From Paenisporosarcina sp. FSL H8-0542 (GTDB taxonomy: Bacteria > Bacillota > Bacilli > Bacillales_A > Planococcaceae): a stretch of DNA of 64,000 bases. Below, piece after piece: positions 44,137 through 53,128 of the stretch (position 1 is its first letter; every line of letters starts with the position of its first letter). The notes beneath the pieces are model-generated. The model worked only from the letters and a program-made list of their open reading frames with translations. It made no database searches and was not told the origin of the DNA. The stretch covers positions 3,409,501-3,473,500 of the forward strand of contig NZ_CP152050.1 in NCBI RefSeq assembly GCF_038632915.1. Direction: 5' to 3'. Made by a program: the position numbers and the translations under genes.

Positions 44137-44921
44137 CGATTTTAGAGAAGATTTTAGAAGTAAAAAAACTGGAAGTGATAGAGTTATTGGAACAAGAAGG
44201 ACAATTTGAATTTTCTAAAACACTTACTGACAAGCCTTCTTTATTTGAGACTTTATATAACACGCAGCACTTACAGGTCATCTCTGAAATTAAACGCGCC
44301 TCCCCTTCGAAAGGTTTGATTGATGGTAATGTCGATCCCGTACAGCAGGCACTCGCTTATGAAAAAGCTGGTGCAGCTGCAATTTCTGTATTGACTGATC
44401 AACAATTTTTCAAAGGCTCGATGGATGATTTACATGCAGTATCATCAGCCGTCAATCTTCCCGTCCTCTGCAAGGACTTTATCATTCACCCTTTGCAGAT
44501 TGAAGAGGCAAAACGTGCTGGCGCATCTATCATTCTGTTGATTGTCGCTGCGCTTGATCAACAGAGTCTTAGCGAATTATTTGACTATGCTAGTAAGTTG
44601 GATTTGGAGGTTTTGGTTGAAGTTCATAATGTCGAAGAATTGCAGAGAGCCTTAGCAATCGATGCAAAAATCATCGGCGTAAATAATCGTAATCTCAAAA
44701 CGTTCGAAGTAGATTTAGCAAACACTTCGCAAATTGCCGCTCACTTCCCTTTTCATGAACAACGCGTATTGATTAGTGAAAGTGGGATTGGAAACATCTC
44801 AGATGCTGTTTTAGTTGCGGATGCTGGAGCGCACGGAGTGCTGGTTGGAGAAACGTTAATGCGTAGTGAAAATATTGACGAAATATTGCGTTCGTTTCAC
44901 GTGAAACGTGGTGAATTGTGA
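44133..44921 (+). CDS. trpC: Indole-3-glycerol-phosphate synthase
   Basis: 262 residues. Barrel enzyme with VISEIKRASPSKGLI, ISVLTDQQFFKGS, LCKDFIIHPLQIEEA, GVNNRNLKTFEVDL and LISESGIGNISDA, the standard catalytic and phosphate-site motifs. It closes the pyrrole ring of indole. ATG overlaps trpD; the stop overlaps trpF as TGATG. Confidence 0.95.
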   Translation: MTILEKILEVKKLEVIELLEQEGQFEFSKTLTDKPSLFETLYNTQHLQVISEIKRASPSKGLIDGNVDPVQQALAYEKAGAAAISVLTDQQFFKGSMDDLHAVSSAVNLPVLCKDFIIHPLQIEEAKRAGASIILLIVAALDQQSLSELFDYASKLDLEVLVEVHNVEELQRALAIDAKIIGVNNRNLKTFEVDLANTSQIAAHFPFHEQRVLISESGIGNISDAVLVADAGAHGVLVGETLMRSENIDEILRSFHVKRGEL

Positions 44922-45535
44922 TGACAAGAGTCAAAATTTGCGGATTGATGGAACTGGAAGATGTAAAAACAGCAGTTGATTCTGGAGCAGACGCAATTGG
45001 TTTTGTATTCGCTCCTAGTCGACGCCAGCTAACGGTTGAAACCGCCAAGAAACTTGCTAGTTCAGTTCCAAATGATGTGTTGAGAATTGGTGTATTCGTC
45101 AATGAAACAACGGATGAAGTGAATCGCATCGCAGGAGAAGTATCATTGGATATGGTTCAACTGCATGGAGATGAAGCACCCGAATATGTTCGACAAATAT
45201 TCCTTCCTACCATTAAATCCTTATCGATAAAAAGTTTTGAAGATGTGCGAAAGGCTTCGCAATTTGAAGTCGATTATTTCTTGTTTGATGCACCAGGCGT
45301 GGAGTTTCGCGGAGGATCGGGTCAGTCATTTGACTGGAAACTCCTTGAAAAAGCTAATATTCCACTTGAGAAAGTCATATTAGCCGGTGGTCTGAATGAA
45401 AGAAACGTAAGAGAAGCAATTAAAACCGTCAATCCTTTTATGGTGGATGTATCCAGTGGTGTCGAGACGGAGCAAAGAAAAGATGCAGTAAAAATCCGCA
45501 CGTTTATCCGTGCAGTTCGAGGTGAGGAGAGATGA
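44921..45535 (+). CDS. trpF: Phosphoribosylanthranilate isomerase
   Basis: 204 residues. Begins [18 protein letters not shown] (catalytic Cys7 region CGL), then [32 protein letters not shown] and [12 protein letters not shown]. It catalyses the Amadori isomerisation before TrpC. ATG chosen at 44921, overlapping the trpC stop; GTG one codon earlier is possible. Confidence 0.95.
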   Translation: MTRVKICGLMELEDVKTAVDSGADAIGFVFAPSRRQLTVETAKKLASSVPNDVLRIGVFVNETTDEVNRIAGEVSLDMVQLHGDEAPEYVRQIFLPTIKSLSIKSFEDVRKASQFEVDYFLFDAPGVEFRGGSGQSFDWKLLEKANIPLEKVILAGGLNERNVREAIKTVNPFMVDVSSGVETEQRKDAVKIRTFIRAVRGEER

Positions 45536-46746
45536 GCATGCAAACTACCTACAACCAACCAAACACTACCGGTCATTATGGCAGATTCGGCGGTCGATTC
45601 GTCCCCGAGACATTAATGCAAGCCGTGATTGAACTTGAGGAAGCTTACGACTTAGCTATCAAGGACGAAGCATTTCTTGAGGAATTCCGCTACTACTTGA
45701 AAGATTATGTGGGACGGGAAAATCCCCTTTACTTTGCTGAACGTTTGACGAAAAAAATGGGCGGCGCCAAGATCTACTTGAAACGTGAAGATCTCAATCA
45801 TACAGGCGCTCACAAAATCAACAACACAATCGGACAGGCACTTCTTGCGGTCCGTATGGGTAAACCAAAAGTCGTTGCTGAAACAGGCGCTGGCCAGCAT
45901 GGTGTGGCAACCGCAACGGTTTGTGCACTGCTGGATTTAGAGTGTGTGATTTTCATGGGAGAAGAAGACGTCCGTCGTCAGCAACTGAATGTATTCCGCA
46001 TGGAGCTGCTTGGTGCGAAAGTTATTTCCGTAACCCAAGGCAGTCGAACGTTGAAGGATGCGGTTAATGAAGCGCTGCGTTATTGGGTGACAAATGTCGA
46101 GGATACTCATTACATTATGGGTTCGGTTTTAGGACCACACCCCTTCCCTAAAATTGTGCGTGATTTCCAGCGTGTCATTGGGGATGAAACGCGTAAGCAA
46201 ATCGTTGAAAAAGAAGGCCGTCTGCCAGATGCGATTGTTGCTTGTATTGGTGGAGGCAGTAATGCCATGGGAATGTTTTATCCCTTCATAGAAGACAAAG
46301 ACGTGAAATTATTCGGCGTCGAAGCTGCTGGTGCAGGACTGGATACCGATAAGCACGCCGCCACATTGACGAAAGGTTCTGTAGGAGTTTTGCACGGAGC
46401 ACTAATGTATTTACTGCAGGATGATGCAGGTCAGATTCAAGAAGCACACTCTATTTCAGCAGGACTCGATTATCCAGGAATAGGACCCGAGCATAGCTAC
46501 TTACATGAAAATGGCCGTGTTGAATACACATCAGTAACAGACGAACAGGCTTTGGCGGGTGTTCAACTGTTAGCTCGTACGGAGGGCATCCTCCCCGCTC
46601 TCGAATCAGCTCATGCGATTCATTTTGCCGCTGAACTGGCTGCTGATTTGGATAAAGATGAAATTGTCGTGATTTGTTTATCTGGTCGTGGAGATAAAGA
46701 TGTTGTCACAGTGCGTGATGCACTTGGAGGTGGAACGAATGACTAA
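45532..46746 (+). CDS. trpB: Tryptophan synthase beta chain
   Basis: 404 residues. [19 protein letters not shown] at the N-terminus, PLP lysine in HTGAHKINN (Lys95), [15 protein letters not shown], phosphate loop [12 protein letters not shown] and [16 protein letters not shown]. It joins indole to serine. Two ATG codons lie at the start, with GAGGTGAGGAG ahead; it overlaps the trpF stop. Confidence 0.96.
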   Translation: MSMQTTYNQPNTTGHYGRFGGRFVPETLMQAVIELEEAYDLAIKDEAFLEEFRYYLKDYVGRENPLYFAERLTKKMGGAKIYLKREDLNHTGAHKINNTIGQALLAVRMGKPKVVAETGAGQHGVATATVCALLDLECVIFMGEEDVRRQQLNVFRMELLGAKVISVTQGSRTLKDAVNEALRYWVTNVEDTHYIMGSVLGPHPFPKIVRDFQRVIGDETRKQIVEKEGRLPDAIVACIGGGSNAMGMFYPFIEDKDVKLFGVEAAGAGLDTDKHAATLTKGSVGVLHGALMYLLQDDAGQIQEAHSISAGLDYPGIGPEHSYLHENGRVEYTSVTDEQALAGVQLLARTEGILPALESAHAIHFAAELAADLDKDEIVVICLSGRGDKDVVTVRDALGGGTND

Positions 46747-47527
46747 ACTGAAGTTGCAAACTGCCATAGAACAACAAGTCGAAACAGGTGGAAAAGCATT
46801 TATTCCTTATGTCATGGCCGGTGACGGAGGGTTATCAAAACTCCGTGAACAATTACTGTTTCTTCAAGATGCTGGTGCTACTGCGGTAGAACTAGGAATT
46901 CCTTTTTCAGATCCCGTTGCAGATGGCCCGACCATTCAAGAGGCTGGGAAACGTGCGTTGGCTGAAGGTGTGACCTTGCGTGGTGTATTGGAAGAAATCG
47001 AACGAGTTCATAGTGAAGTTACGATTCCGATTGTCTTGATGACCTATTTGAATCCGGTGTTCCGTTATGGCATAGAGGCATTCGCTAAGGATTGTGCAAA
47101 TGTCGGCGTGAGTGGATTGATTGTTCCAGATTTGCCACTTGAAGAAAGTGGGATGGTGAAGGATGAGTTCTCAAAACACGATTTGGCTCTCATTCAATTG
47201 GTCAGTTTAACAAGCCCTCCCGAGCGTATTGAACGAATTGCAAAAGCTTCAGAAGGATTTCTGTACGCCGTTACGGTGACGGGCATTACGGGTGCGCGCG
47301 CAGAGTTTGCTATGAACGTCGGAGACCATTTGGCGAAGCTTAAAGAAGTGAGCCCAGTTCCAGTCATGGCAGGCTTCGGGATTTCCACGCCTGAGCAGGT
47401 TCGGGAAATGGGTAAACTGGCAGACGGCGTCATTGTGGGAAGCCGTATAGTTGATGCATTGCATGAAGGAAATCTTGATAGTATCAGAGAGTTGATTGCT
47501 GCATCGAAATCAGTGGAAATCGTATAA
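46739..47527 (+). CDS. trpA: Tryptophan synthase alpha chain
   Basis: 262 residues. Barrel with [12 protein letters not shown], catalytic Glu in [19 protein letters not shown], catalytic Asp in [22 protein letters not shown] and [14 protein letters not shown]. It cleaves indole-3-glycerol phosphate and passes indole to TrpB. Start chosen at ATG 46739 behind GGAGG (46726-46730), overlapping the end of trpB. Last gene of the operon, terminated at 47538-47570. Confidence 0.95.
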   Translation: MTKLKLQTAIEQQVETGGKAFIPYVMAGDGGLSKLREQLLFLQDAGATAVELGIPFSDPVADGPTIQEAGKRALAEGVTLRGVLEEIERVHSEVTIPIVLMTYLNPVFRYGIEAFAKDCANVGVSGLIVPDLPLEESGMVKDEFSKHDLALIQLVSLTSPPERIERIAKASEGFLYAVTVTGITGARAEFAMNVGDHLAKLKEVSPVPVMAGFGISTPEQVREMGKLADGVIVGSRIVDALHEGNLDSIRELIAASKSVEIV

Positions 47528-47537
47528 AACTAGTTTG

Positions 47538-47570
47538 GACCTCATGCGCATTCGTATGTGGTCTTTTTTC
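47538..47570 (+). terminator. Intrinsic terminator of the trp operon
   Basis: GACCTCATGCG (47538-47548) pairs with CGTATGTGGTC (47553-47563), followed by six T. Confidence 0.85.
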
Positions 47571-47640
47571 AGGAGAGAGTTGGGGGAAACGGAATAAATA
47601 CTAGTTGAGGCCGAATAAAACTCGTGCGTTACAGTTTAAA
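47571..47640. repeat. 21-bp tandem array, locus E (2 clear units)
   Basis: GAATAAA begins at 47592 and 47613, exactly 21 bp apart. Decayed neighbours may begin at 47571 and 47634. The array follows the trp terminator directly. This is the weakest member of the family. Confidence 0.45.
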
Positions 47641-47715
47641 TTTTTTCATCTTCCTTAGGAAAGTGAAACACTTATGTTTCCTTACTCGTCAAAGTTATAT
47701 AAAGGAGGAAGAAAT

Positions 47716-48201
47716 TTGAAAATGAAACCTTTGTTAATTGCCATTTTATTATTTACTTCGCTTTGGATTACTGGATGTTCGAACGATACGGTTACCGCAG
47801 GAAAAGAAGTTAAGGTCAATGAAAATGAATTTCCTCCATCTATTTCTGGAGTCGTTAGAGTTAATAATGCACAACATGAAATGGTAGTTGGAGGTTATAA
47901 ATGGGAAAGAAAACAAGGTTCTGAAACTCAGGTTGTCCAAACTGACTCCGCTTCCCCATACCAAATCGCTGAAGATTTCAAAGCCATTGCTTTAGAACAG
48001 AATCAAAAAGTGACGATTGATGTTGAAGAAAATCCCGAACTATATGTTTACTTATGGAATAAGGATGGAAGAGAAAAAGAAATTACATTGAAAGATAATC
48101 AAATAACGGTTCCTGCAAGTAAAGGTCAATATATATATGAAGTGTTAGCAAAATGGAAAAACGGTGAAGTTTCCTACACCTTTGTGGCTGAAGTGAAATA
48201 A
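47716..48201 (+). CDS. Hypothetical lipoprotein
   Basis: 161 residues. Start TTG at 47716, seven bases after GGAGG (47704-47708). Lipoprotein signal MKPLLIAILLFTSLWITGC with lipobox ITGC, then a beta-rich domain with NEFPPSISGVVRVNNAQHEM and a last strand YEVLAKWKNGEVSYTFVAEV. The layout suggests an immunoglobulin-like exported domain. No family recognised. Single gene. Confidence 0.7.
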   Translation: MKMKPLLIAILLFTSLWITGCSNDTVTAGKEVKVNENEFPPSISGVVRVNNAQHEMVVGGYKWERKQGSETQVVQTDSASPYQIAEDFKAIALEQNQKVTIDVEENPELYVYLWNKDGREKEITLKDNQITVPASKGQYIYEVLAKWKNGEVSYTFVAEVK

Positions 48202-48415
48202 AAATTCACTTTTACGTAATTGAAAATTACATTTTGACGATCAGTACAGCAAAGTTATAACGTTGTTTTAACATAGAAAAATCTTTCTCATGATGTGATT
48301 TTATTGCCCGATTCCTGTTTATTGGATTTGGTTATTTCGATTGGTTGCACGGGCTTCTGGAAATAAAAATATCAACTATTATTAAACGAATAAATGTTAT
48401 CACTGGCACCTTTGT

Positions 48416-48613
48416 CTATTTTCCAGCTATCCTTTGTGCATCTTGTTCAGCATTTATTTTCATGAGCTCGTTTGCAAATATTGAAATACCTGTTGCAATT
48501 AATCCTACTGCCAACCATCGAATACCAATTGGTTCCATAAAAGTATTAAAATAAGTCAACGTCAATATAAGGCACCCGAACAATAAAAACAGTGTTGCGA
48601 TTAAACTATTCAT
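48416..48613 (-). CDS. Small membrane protein (65 aa)
   Basis: 65 residues with two transmembrane helices (LIATLFLLFGCLILTLTYF and IRWLAVGLIATGISIFANEL) and a short polar tail (KINAEQDAQRIAGK). The ATG follows GAGGTGAAAG. No family recognised. The 214 bases downstream to 48202 hold a small hairpin but no gene. Confidence 0.65.
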   Translation of the reverse strand: MNSLIATLFLLFGCLILTLTYFNTFMEPIGIRWLAVGLIATGISIFANELMKINAEQDAQRIAGK

Positions 48614-48759
48614 CTTTCTTTCACCTCGCTCTAATTAGTAATACTCACACCGATAAAACTACATTCAATCATTCAAGTTTAATTTAACTAATTCTCTTTT
48701 ATTCCCGTTACTCCTTCTCCTTTAATAAAACAGGAATGGTGATGTGTCTTTCTGAAGAA

Positions 48760-48906
48760 GAATCGTGTCCATTCCACAGCGAATGGTCAGAAACTGAGAT
48801 TGAGTGGACGAAAAACCATTTTGAATGGACAAAAACCTTGATTGAGTTGTCATAAAACCAAATTGAATGGACGAAAACCCACAGCGAATGGTCAGAAAAA
48901 AAGCAA
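48760..48906. repeat. 21-bp tandem array, locus D (7 units)
   Basis: Units start with GAATGG, GAGTGG, GAGTTG or GAATCG at 48760, 48781, 48802, 48823, 48844, 48865 and 48886, all exactly 21 bp apart. Most carry a GxC then an A-run near position 12-17. The second and last units share a 19-base identical block (48775-48793 and 48880-48898). The array runs straight into the terminator of the aldehyde dehydrogenase gene. Read on the minus strand it gives heptads such as FVHSIWF and SDHSLWV, but no binding site or start supports a protein. Confidence 0.92.
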
Positions 48907-48935
48907 CCCAATTGAGCTTTACAATTGGGTTGCTT
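48896..48935 (-). terminator. Intrinsic terminator of the aldehyde dehydrogenase gene
   Basis: Perfect 13-bp stem (48901-48913 with 48923-48935), followed on the minus strand by seven T that belong to the first bases of the 21-bp array. Confidence 0.9.
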
Positions 48936-48943
48936 CGTCACTT

Positions 48944-50371
48944 CTAAAATACGGTTTTCATCGTAATAAATTTCAGTTCGGTCATTTCATCGACGGCAAA
49001 CTTAATGCCTTCACGCCCATATCCACTCATCTTGATGCCACCATACGGCATGTTGTCTGTACGGAAAGTAGGAATGTCGTTTATGATGACGGCTCCCGCT
49101 TCAATTTCATCTGCGGCCTTCATAGCATCCGTTAAGACATTGGTGTAAATCGCTGCATTCAATCCAAATTGTGAAGCATTCACCCACTCAATTGCTTCAT
49201 CCAGTGTATCGTAAGGAATGACGGAAACAATGGGTGCAAAGACTTCCTCACATACAACTTTCATGTCTTCTTTAGCACCTGTCAAAATAGTTGGATGCAA
49301 CTGACGCTCTGTAAATTCGCCACCTGTGGCAACAGTTGCTCCTTGCGATTTGGCTTCTTCAATCCAGCCGACGATGCGTTTTACTTCGTCCGGATGGATC
49401 ATGGAACCTATATCGGTTTGTTCATCCAGTGGATCACCCACTATTAATTTTTTCGTTTCTTCCACGAATCCTTGCACGAATTCATCGTACACTTCGCGGT
49501 TTACGTAAATGCGTTGTAAAGAAATACATACTTGTCCTGAAAAGCTGAATGCCCCTTCCGCACAACGTTTAACAATTTTTTCGATTGGCACACTTGGCTC
49601 CACAATCAAGGCTGCGTTTGAACCCAGCTCAAGCGTAATTTTGCGTAGACCTACTTTTTCTTTAATTTTCAATCCGACAGGAACACTTCCGGTAAATGTC
49701 ACTTTTTTGACCGCTGGATGTGTAATGAGTGAGTCACTTAAATCACTCCCGCTCCCTGTTATAATTTGAAGGGCACCATCCGGCAAACCAGCTTCCTTGA
49801 AAATATCAGCCATAACCAATGCACTCAATGGTGTTTGTGTTGCCGGCTTTAAGACTACCGTATTTCCAACTGCAAAAGCAGGTCCCAGTTTATGCGCCAC
49901 TAAATTGAATGGGAAATTAAAGGGCGTGATTGCCGCAACAACGCCGATAGCCTCTTTTTTTGTCCATCCGATTCGGTTCGCACCTCCAGGGGCAGCATCC
50001 ATCGGAATGGTTTCCCCACGGTACTGCTTCGCTTCTTCTGCAGCAAATTGATAGGTCGCAATCGTGCGATCTACTTCACCACGTGCCGTTTTCAACGGTT
50101 TTCCCGCTTCTTGTGCCAATGTCATTGCGAGTTCTTCTTTACGCTCTCGCATAATGTTGACCACTTTATATAAAATTTCTGCCCGATCATATGCCGTCCA
50201 TTTTTTGAAGGAATGAAAAGCCTGTTCGGCACCAGCAATTGCTACTTTCACATCATCCGGTGATCCCTTTGCCACTTTTGCAAGTAATTTTCCATCATAG
50301 GGAGCTTTCAAATCATATGTTTCACTTGCTTCGCGCCAATCTCCATTAATCCAAAGTCCGGTTTCTTTCAA
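48944..50371 (-). CDS. NAD(P)-dependent aldehyde dehydrogenase
   Basis: 475 residues. Cofactor segment AITPFNFPFNLVAHKLGPA and VVLKPATQTPLSA, FTGSVPVGLKIKEK, general base in TLELGSNAALIV (Glu), catalytic Cys in FSFSGQVCISLQRIYV, and late EEVFAPIVSVIPY. Features fit the lactaldehyde/succinate-semialdehyde/glyceraldehyde-3-phosphate branch; the aldehyde cannot be named. Start chosen at TTG 50371 right after AGGAGGTG; the ATG at 50404 lies upstream of that site. Single gene ended by a terminator that runs into the 21-bp array. Confidence 0.9.
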   Translation of the reverse strand: MKETGLWINGDWREASETYDLKAPYDGKLLAKVAKGSPDDVKVAIAGAEQAFHSFKKWTAYDRAEILYKVVNIMRERKEELAMTLAQEAGKPLKTARGEVDRTIATYQFAAEEAKQYRGETIPMDAAPGGANRIGWTKKEAIGVVAAITPFNFPFNLVAHKLGPAFAVGNTVVLKPATQTPLSALVMADIFKEAGLPDGALQIITGSGSDLSDSLITHPAVKKVTFTGSVPVGLKIKEKVGLRKITLELGSNAALIVEPSVPIEKIVKRCAEGAFSFSGQVCISLQRIYVNREVYDEFVQGFVEETKKLIVGDPLDEQTDIGSMIHPDEVKRIVGWIEEAKSQGATVATGGEFTERQLHPTILTGAKEDMKVVCEEVFAPIVSVIPYDTLDEAIEWVNASQFGLNAAIYTNVLTDAMKAADEIEAGAVIINDIPTFRTDNMPYGGIKMSGYGREGIKFAVDEMTELKFITMKTVF

Positions 50372-50418
50372 AAGAAACACCTCCTGAGGTTGATATATAT
50401 ACATTCGTCATTATTCTA

Positions 50419-51396
50419 TCATTCTCCTCCAACACTTGACGCGACTGCCGCATTCGTTGCTGCCATCGTAGCAATCATGGCGGCTTGTTGCGCTTGCAAC
50501 ATTAGTTCAATGGTAGTGGCAAAACTGACTGAGGTTGTTCCTTCATTATCGATAATGTGTTTCGTTTCGAGTTGGACTGCGATAGGTAAAATCATATCTT
50601 TGTACCAATTGAAAAGCTTCATTGTTTCCAGTTGACGGTACGTATCAATGACATGTTGCAATTCTACATCTTTAATTTCCAAGGCAGCCAAAAATCCGAT
50701 CATGACATAGTGCATGGATTTCACTTTGATTCCGGCACTTTTCAGCTGATCTCGTATATGCACAGCTTGCCCAACCAGATTAGCTTGATAGCTCGAACTC
50801 TTGTATGTAAGAACTTGCGACATCCATTGAAGTTCATTCCCCATATAAAAACCTTGTGGTCTAAGTTCCGTATAATAGCGATTCATAGTGGCTGCTCTTT
50901 CTTTCGTATCTCCCGGTAATTTCCCAAGCATGACTGCATACGGCACATCATCAGGCTGCGTCAGGAATGGGTGATGTGATTTCATCGCATCATATAAGTG
51001 TTTTGCTTGTTCCGCATGTAGTCCTTGTAGAGTTGCATCATCGCTCATCAAAAGTGCTGCTAAATAACTGTATACATTGTTTTTGAACCCTGCTGATTTT
51101 AATTTAACTTGCTTCGTCAATAAGTTATCAATTGAAATGGCAGGATCTTCATCTTCCTTCGCCAAAAATGCAACCATCATGTAGTGAATGTGTGAGCGGA
51201 GTGGAGATGTCCAACCCGTTTTTTGTTTGATTGCGTCCGAGGTTGCCAAGAAGCGTTTGCCGTCAAACGTTTTACCTGTCGTGACAAAGTAATTTGCTAT
51301 CGATAACGTAATTCGTTTATCGGTAGTCCATCCAACTGCGTTCTTTACTTGTTCAAATGTTGTTTGCAAATCTTGTTTCACTTTATCCATCGTCAT
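50419..51396 (-). CDS. DUF4003 protein
   Basis: 325 residues, all helical, beginning MTMDKVKQDLQTTFEQVKNA and with repeats of the pattern SxxHYMMVAFLA / SMHYVMIGFLAAL. It belongs to a Bacillales family that I recall as DUF4003. No function is established. The C-terminus is Ala/Met-rich (MLQAQQAAMIATMAATNAAV). Start chosen at ATG 51396 with GGGAG upstream. It follows the phosphotransferase gene closely and is probably in one unit with it. Confidence 0.75.
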   Translation of the reverse strand: MTMDKVKQDLQTTFEQVKNAVGWTTDKRITLSIANYFVTTGKTFDGKRFLATSDAIKQKTGWTSPLRSHIHYMMVAFLAKEDEDPAISIDNLLTKQVKLKSAGFKNNVYSYLAALLMSDDATLQGLHAEQAKHLYDAMKSHHPFLTQPDDVPYAVMLGKLPGDTKERAATMNRYYTELRPQGFYMGNELQWMSQVLTYKSSSYQANLVGQAVHIRDQLKSAGIKVKSMHYVMIGFLAALEIKDVELQHVIDTYRQLETMKLFNWYKDMILPIAVQLETKHIIDNEGTTSVSFATTIELMLQAQQAAMIATMAATNAAVASSVGGE

Positions 51397-51420
51397 ATCA
51401 TCCACTCCCTTTACCAACAT

Positions 51421-52440
51421 TTACGAAGAATGATGATTAAAAGTTTCATTCATCCACATTCTCAATTCTTGTTCATATGGAATTTTCTTTTGACGCAAGT
51501 TCTCTTCAAGTTCGATTAACTTGTCTGATTGCCATTGCTCCAAGTGATCATGGTCCCAGGATTTCTGAAATAACAAATACAAAAATACTTCCCTTATTTG
51601 TAGGAACAGTGTGAGTTGGGTTAAATCGGCTTCTGTGAGTGACCGACTACTTGTATATCCTTTCAGAAAATGCTTCAAAAATTCTTGTTGGAACGTGATC
51701 CATTCTGGATGATACGAGCTTCCCGTCCACAGGGCATGATAAATAGAAGTCGATAAATCTTGGACGAACCAATTGTAAGCACAATCATCGAAATCAAAAA
51801 TAATGAGTTGTTGAGCTTTCACGAAAAAATTCCCTTGATGCAAATCATTGTGAATCAATCCGAAGCGTTCTTTGGTTTTTGGAAAAGTAGCCAATCTTGA
51901 CTTGTAGTCATCGTAAATTTCCTTTAGCCAAGGTTCACTCTCTTCCAACATGGATGGCATTGGATTTATTTCTTCATCATCCATCCAAACAGGGCGATTG
52001 ATTTTCTCTTCCATGTTTTCACTGATGCCATGCAATTTTGCAATTGTTTTTCCCCACTCGTAAAAGAATGCATTGTTCCACTGAGAGAGATCCGACACAT
52101 CTATTTCTTTATCTTCTACATATTGAAATACCGTCAGCCAATAGCTTTCATTGTCGATTATTAATGTTGATATGCATTTGCCATTAATCGTGATTACGTC
52201 TGGGGTATATATTTGATTTCTTTTTAGTAAATCGATATATCCTAGTTCAGCCTCTATCAATGCTTTTGACCTTTTAAGAAATGGTGTCAAACGGGCAATA
52301 TAAGGTCGATTATTCATCTGAAAGTGAAACACAACATTTTGGAAACCACCCGATAATCGTTTTACATTTGTAATGTCCTGATTGGTTAACTTCGATAAGC
52401 TTAATAAAATTTTATGACTATCCATACTGTTTACTTCCAT
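51421..52440 (-). CDS. APH-type phosphotransferase
   Basis: About 335-339 residues. Kinase-like fold of the aminoglycoside/choline/homoserine kinase group: nucleotide loop LSGGFQNVVFHFQ, catalytic loop FGLIHNDLHQGNFF (Asp in HNDLHxxN) and metal motif IIFDFDDCAYN. The small molecule phosphorylated is unknown; chromosomal Bacillales members are rarely drug-resistance enzymes. The start is uncertain: the ATG at 52440 has no site, the one at 52425 has a weak GGAAG. It precedes the DUF4003 gene. Confidence 0.8.
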   Translation of the reverse strand: MEVNSMDSHKILLSLSKLTNQDITNVKRLSGGFQNVVFHFQMNNRPYIARLTPFLKRSKALIEAELGYIDLLKRNQIYTPDVITINGKCISTLIIDNESYWLTVFQYVEDKEIDVSDLSQWNNAFFYEWGKTIAKLHGISENMEEKINRPVWMDDEEINPMPSMLEESEPWLKEIYDDYKSRLATFPKTKERFGLIHNDLHQGNFFVKAQQLIIFDFDDCAYNWFVQDLSTSIYHALWTGSSYHPEWITFQQEFLKHFLKGYTSSRSLTEADLTQLTLFLQIREVFLYLLFQKSWDHDHLEQWQSDKLIELEENLRQKKIPYEQELRMWMNETFNHHSS

Positions 52441-52530
52441 TTCTTATTTAAATTTGCATAGAAAAAACGGATATTTAGAGAATTTTGGGATATACCAACT
52501 ACAAAGAATTATAGCGAAAGGATGATATAC

Positions 52531-53022
52531 ATGAAATCGAAAAAGACATTCACCGTGGCAAGTTTATTGCTCTCTTCTGCCCTCTTCCTTGGGGCTTGTG
52601 GAGATAAGGACGAGATTACAAAAGATGTGACCAATAACAATACGGAAAATGATATCGAGGATAATGCTCCAGGTGATAATCCAGCAGATACCGGTGAATC
52701 ATTTGAATTTAGGAAGTTTGAACTGGAAGTAGATTATCCTGACCAACCAGAAGCGCTTGATGTAAATTATGAGGAAAAAAAAGACTCTACCGACGCGGAA
52801 TACAAAAATGTAGCAGATGGTAGTAGTGAGGTCACTGGTAAGGAAGCCATGGCAAAATTGAAGCCTTTATTGGTAAAAATGCGATTAAAAGAAAACATGT
52901 CTGAAGAAGTAATTATTGACCAAATTGTTAGCGCTTTTGGCATTGAAGATAATTACACATTACTTGAAGCAAGTATCACGTGGCAAAATGATGAGAAAAA
53001 AGAAATTGTAGTAACAAAATAA
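52531..53022 (+). CDS. YusW-like lipoprotein
   Basis: 163 residues. Lipoprotein signal MKSKKTFTVASLLLSSALFL with lipobox LGAC, an Asn/Asp-rich linker, then a domain with FEFRKFELEVDYPDQPEALD and MRLKENMSEEVIIDQIVSAF. This pattern matches the YusW family of exported Bacillales lipoproteins with unknown role. Start ATG 52531 behind AAAGG. Terminated at 53033-53062. Confidence 0.75.
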   Translation: MKSKKTFTVASLLLSSALFLGACGDKDEITKDVTNNNTENDIEDNAPGDNPADTGESFEFRKFELEVDYPDQPEALDVNYEEKKDSTDAEYKNVADGSSEVTGKEAMAKLKPLLVKMRLKENMSEEVIIDQIVSAFGIEDNYTLLEASITWQNDEKKEIVVTK

Positions 53023-53032
53023 AATTTAATTT

Positions 53033-53062
53033 GAGTCCTTGACCTTCGTTGAGGGCTCTTTT
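53033..53062 (+). terminator. Terminator of the yusW-like gene
   Basis: GAGTCCT (53033-53039) and AGGGCTC (53052-53058) pair with one G-T, then four T. Modest strength. Confidence 0.6.
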
Positions 53063-53128
53063 CATGTAGAAACCTCCAATGTAAGGTACATTACTACATA
53101 CAAGAAAATATAAAATGGAGGTAAGATA

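Noticed and set aside
48760-48906. Possible CRISPR array
   Set aside because: Units are 21 bp, degenerate and contiguous with no separate spacers; no cas genes in the window.
48708-48941. 77-codon minus-strand frame with heptad repeats such as FVHSIWF
   Set aside because: It begins inside the aldehyde dehydrogenase terminator and consists only of the 21-bp array; no start signal.
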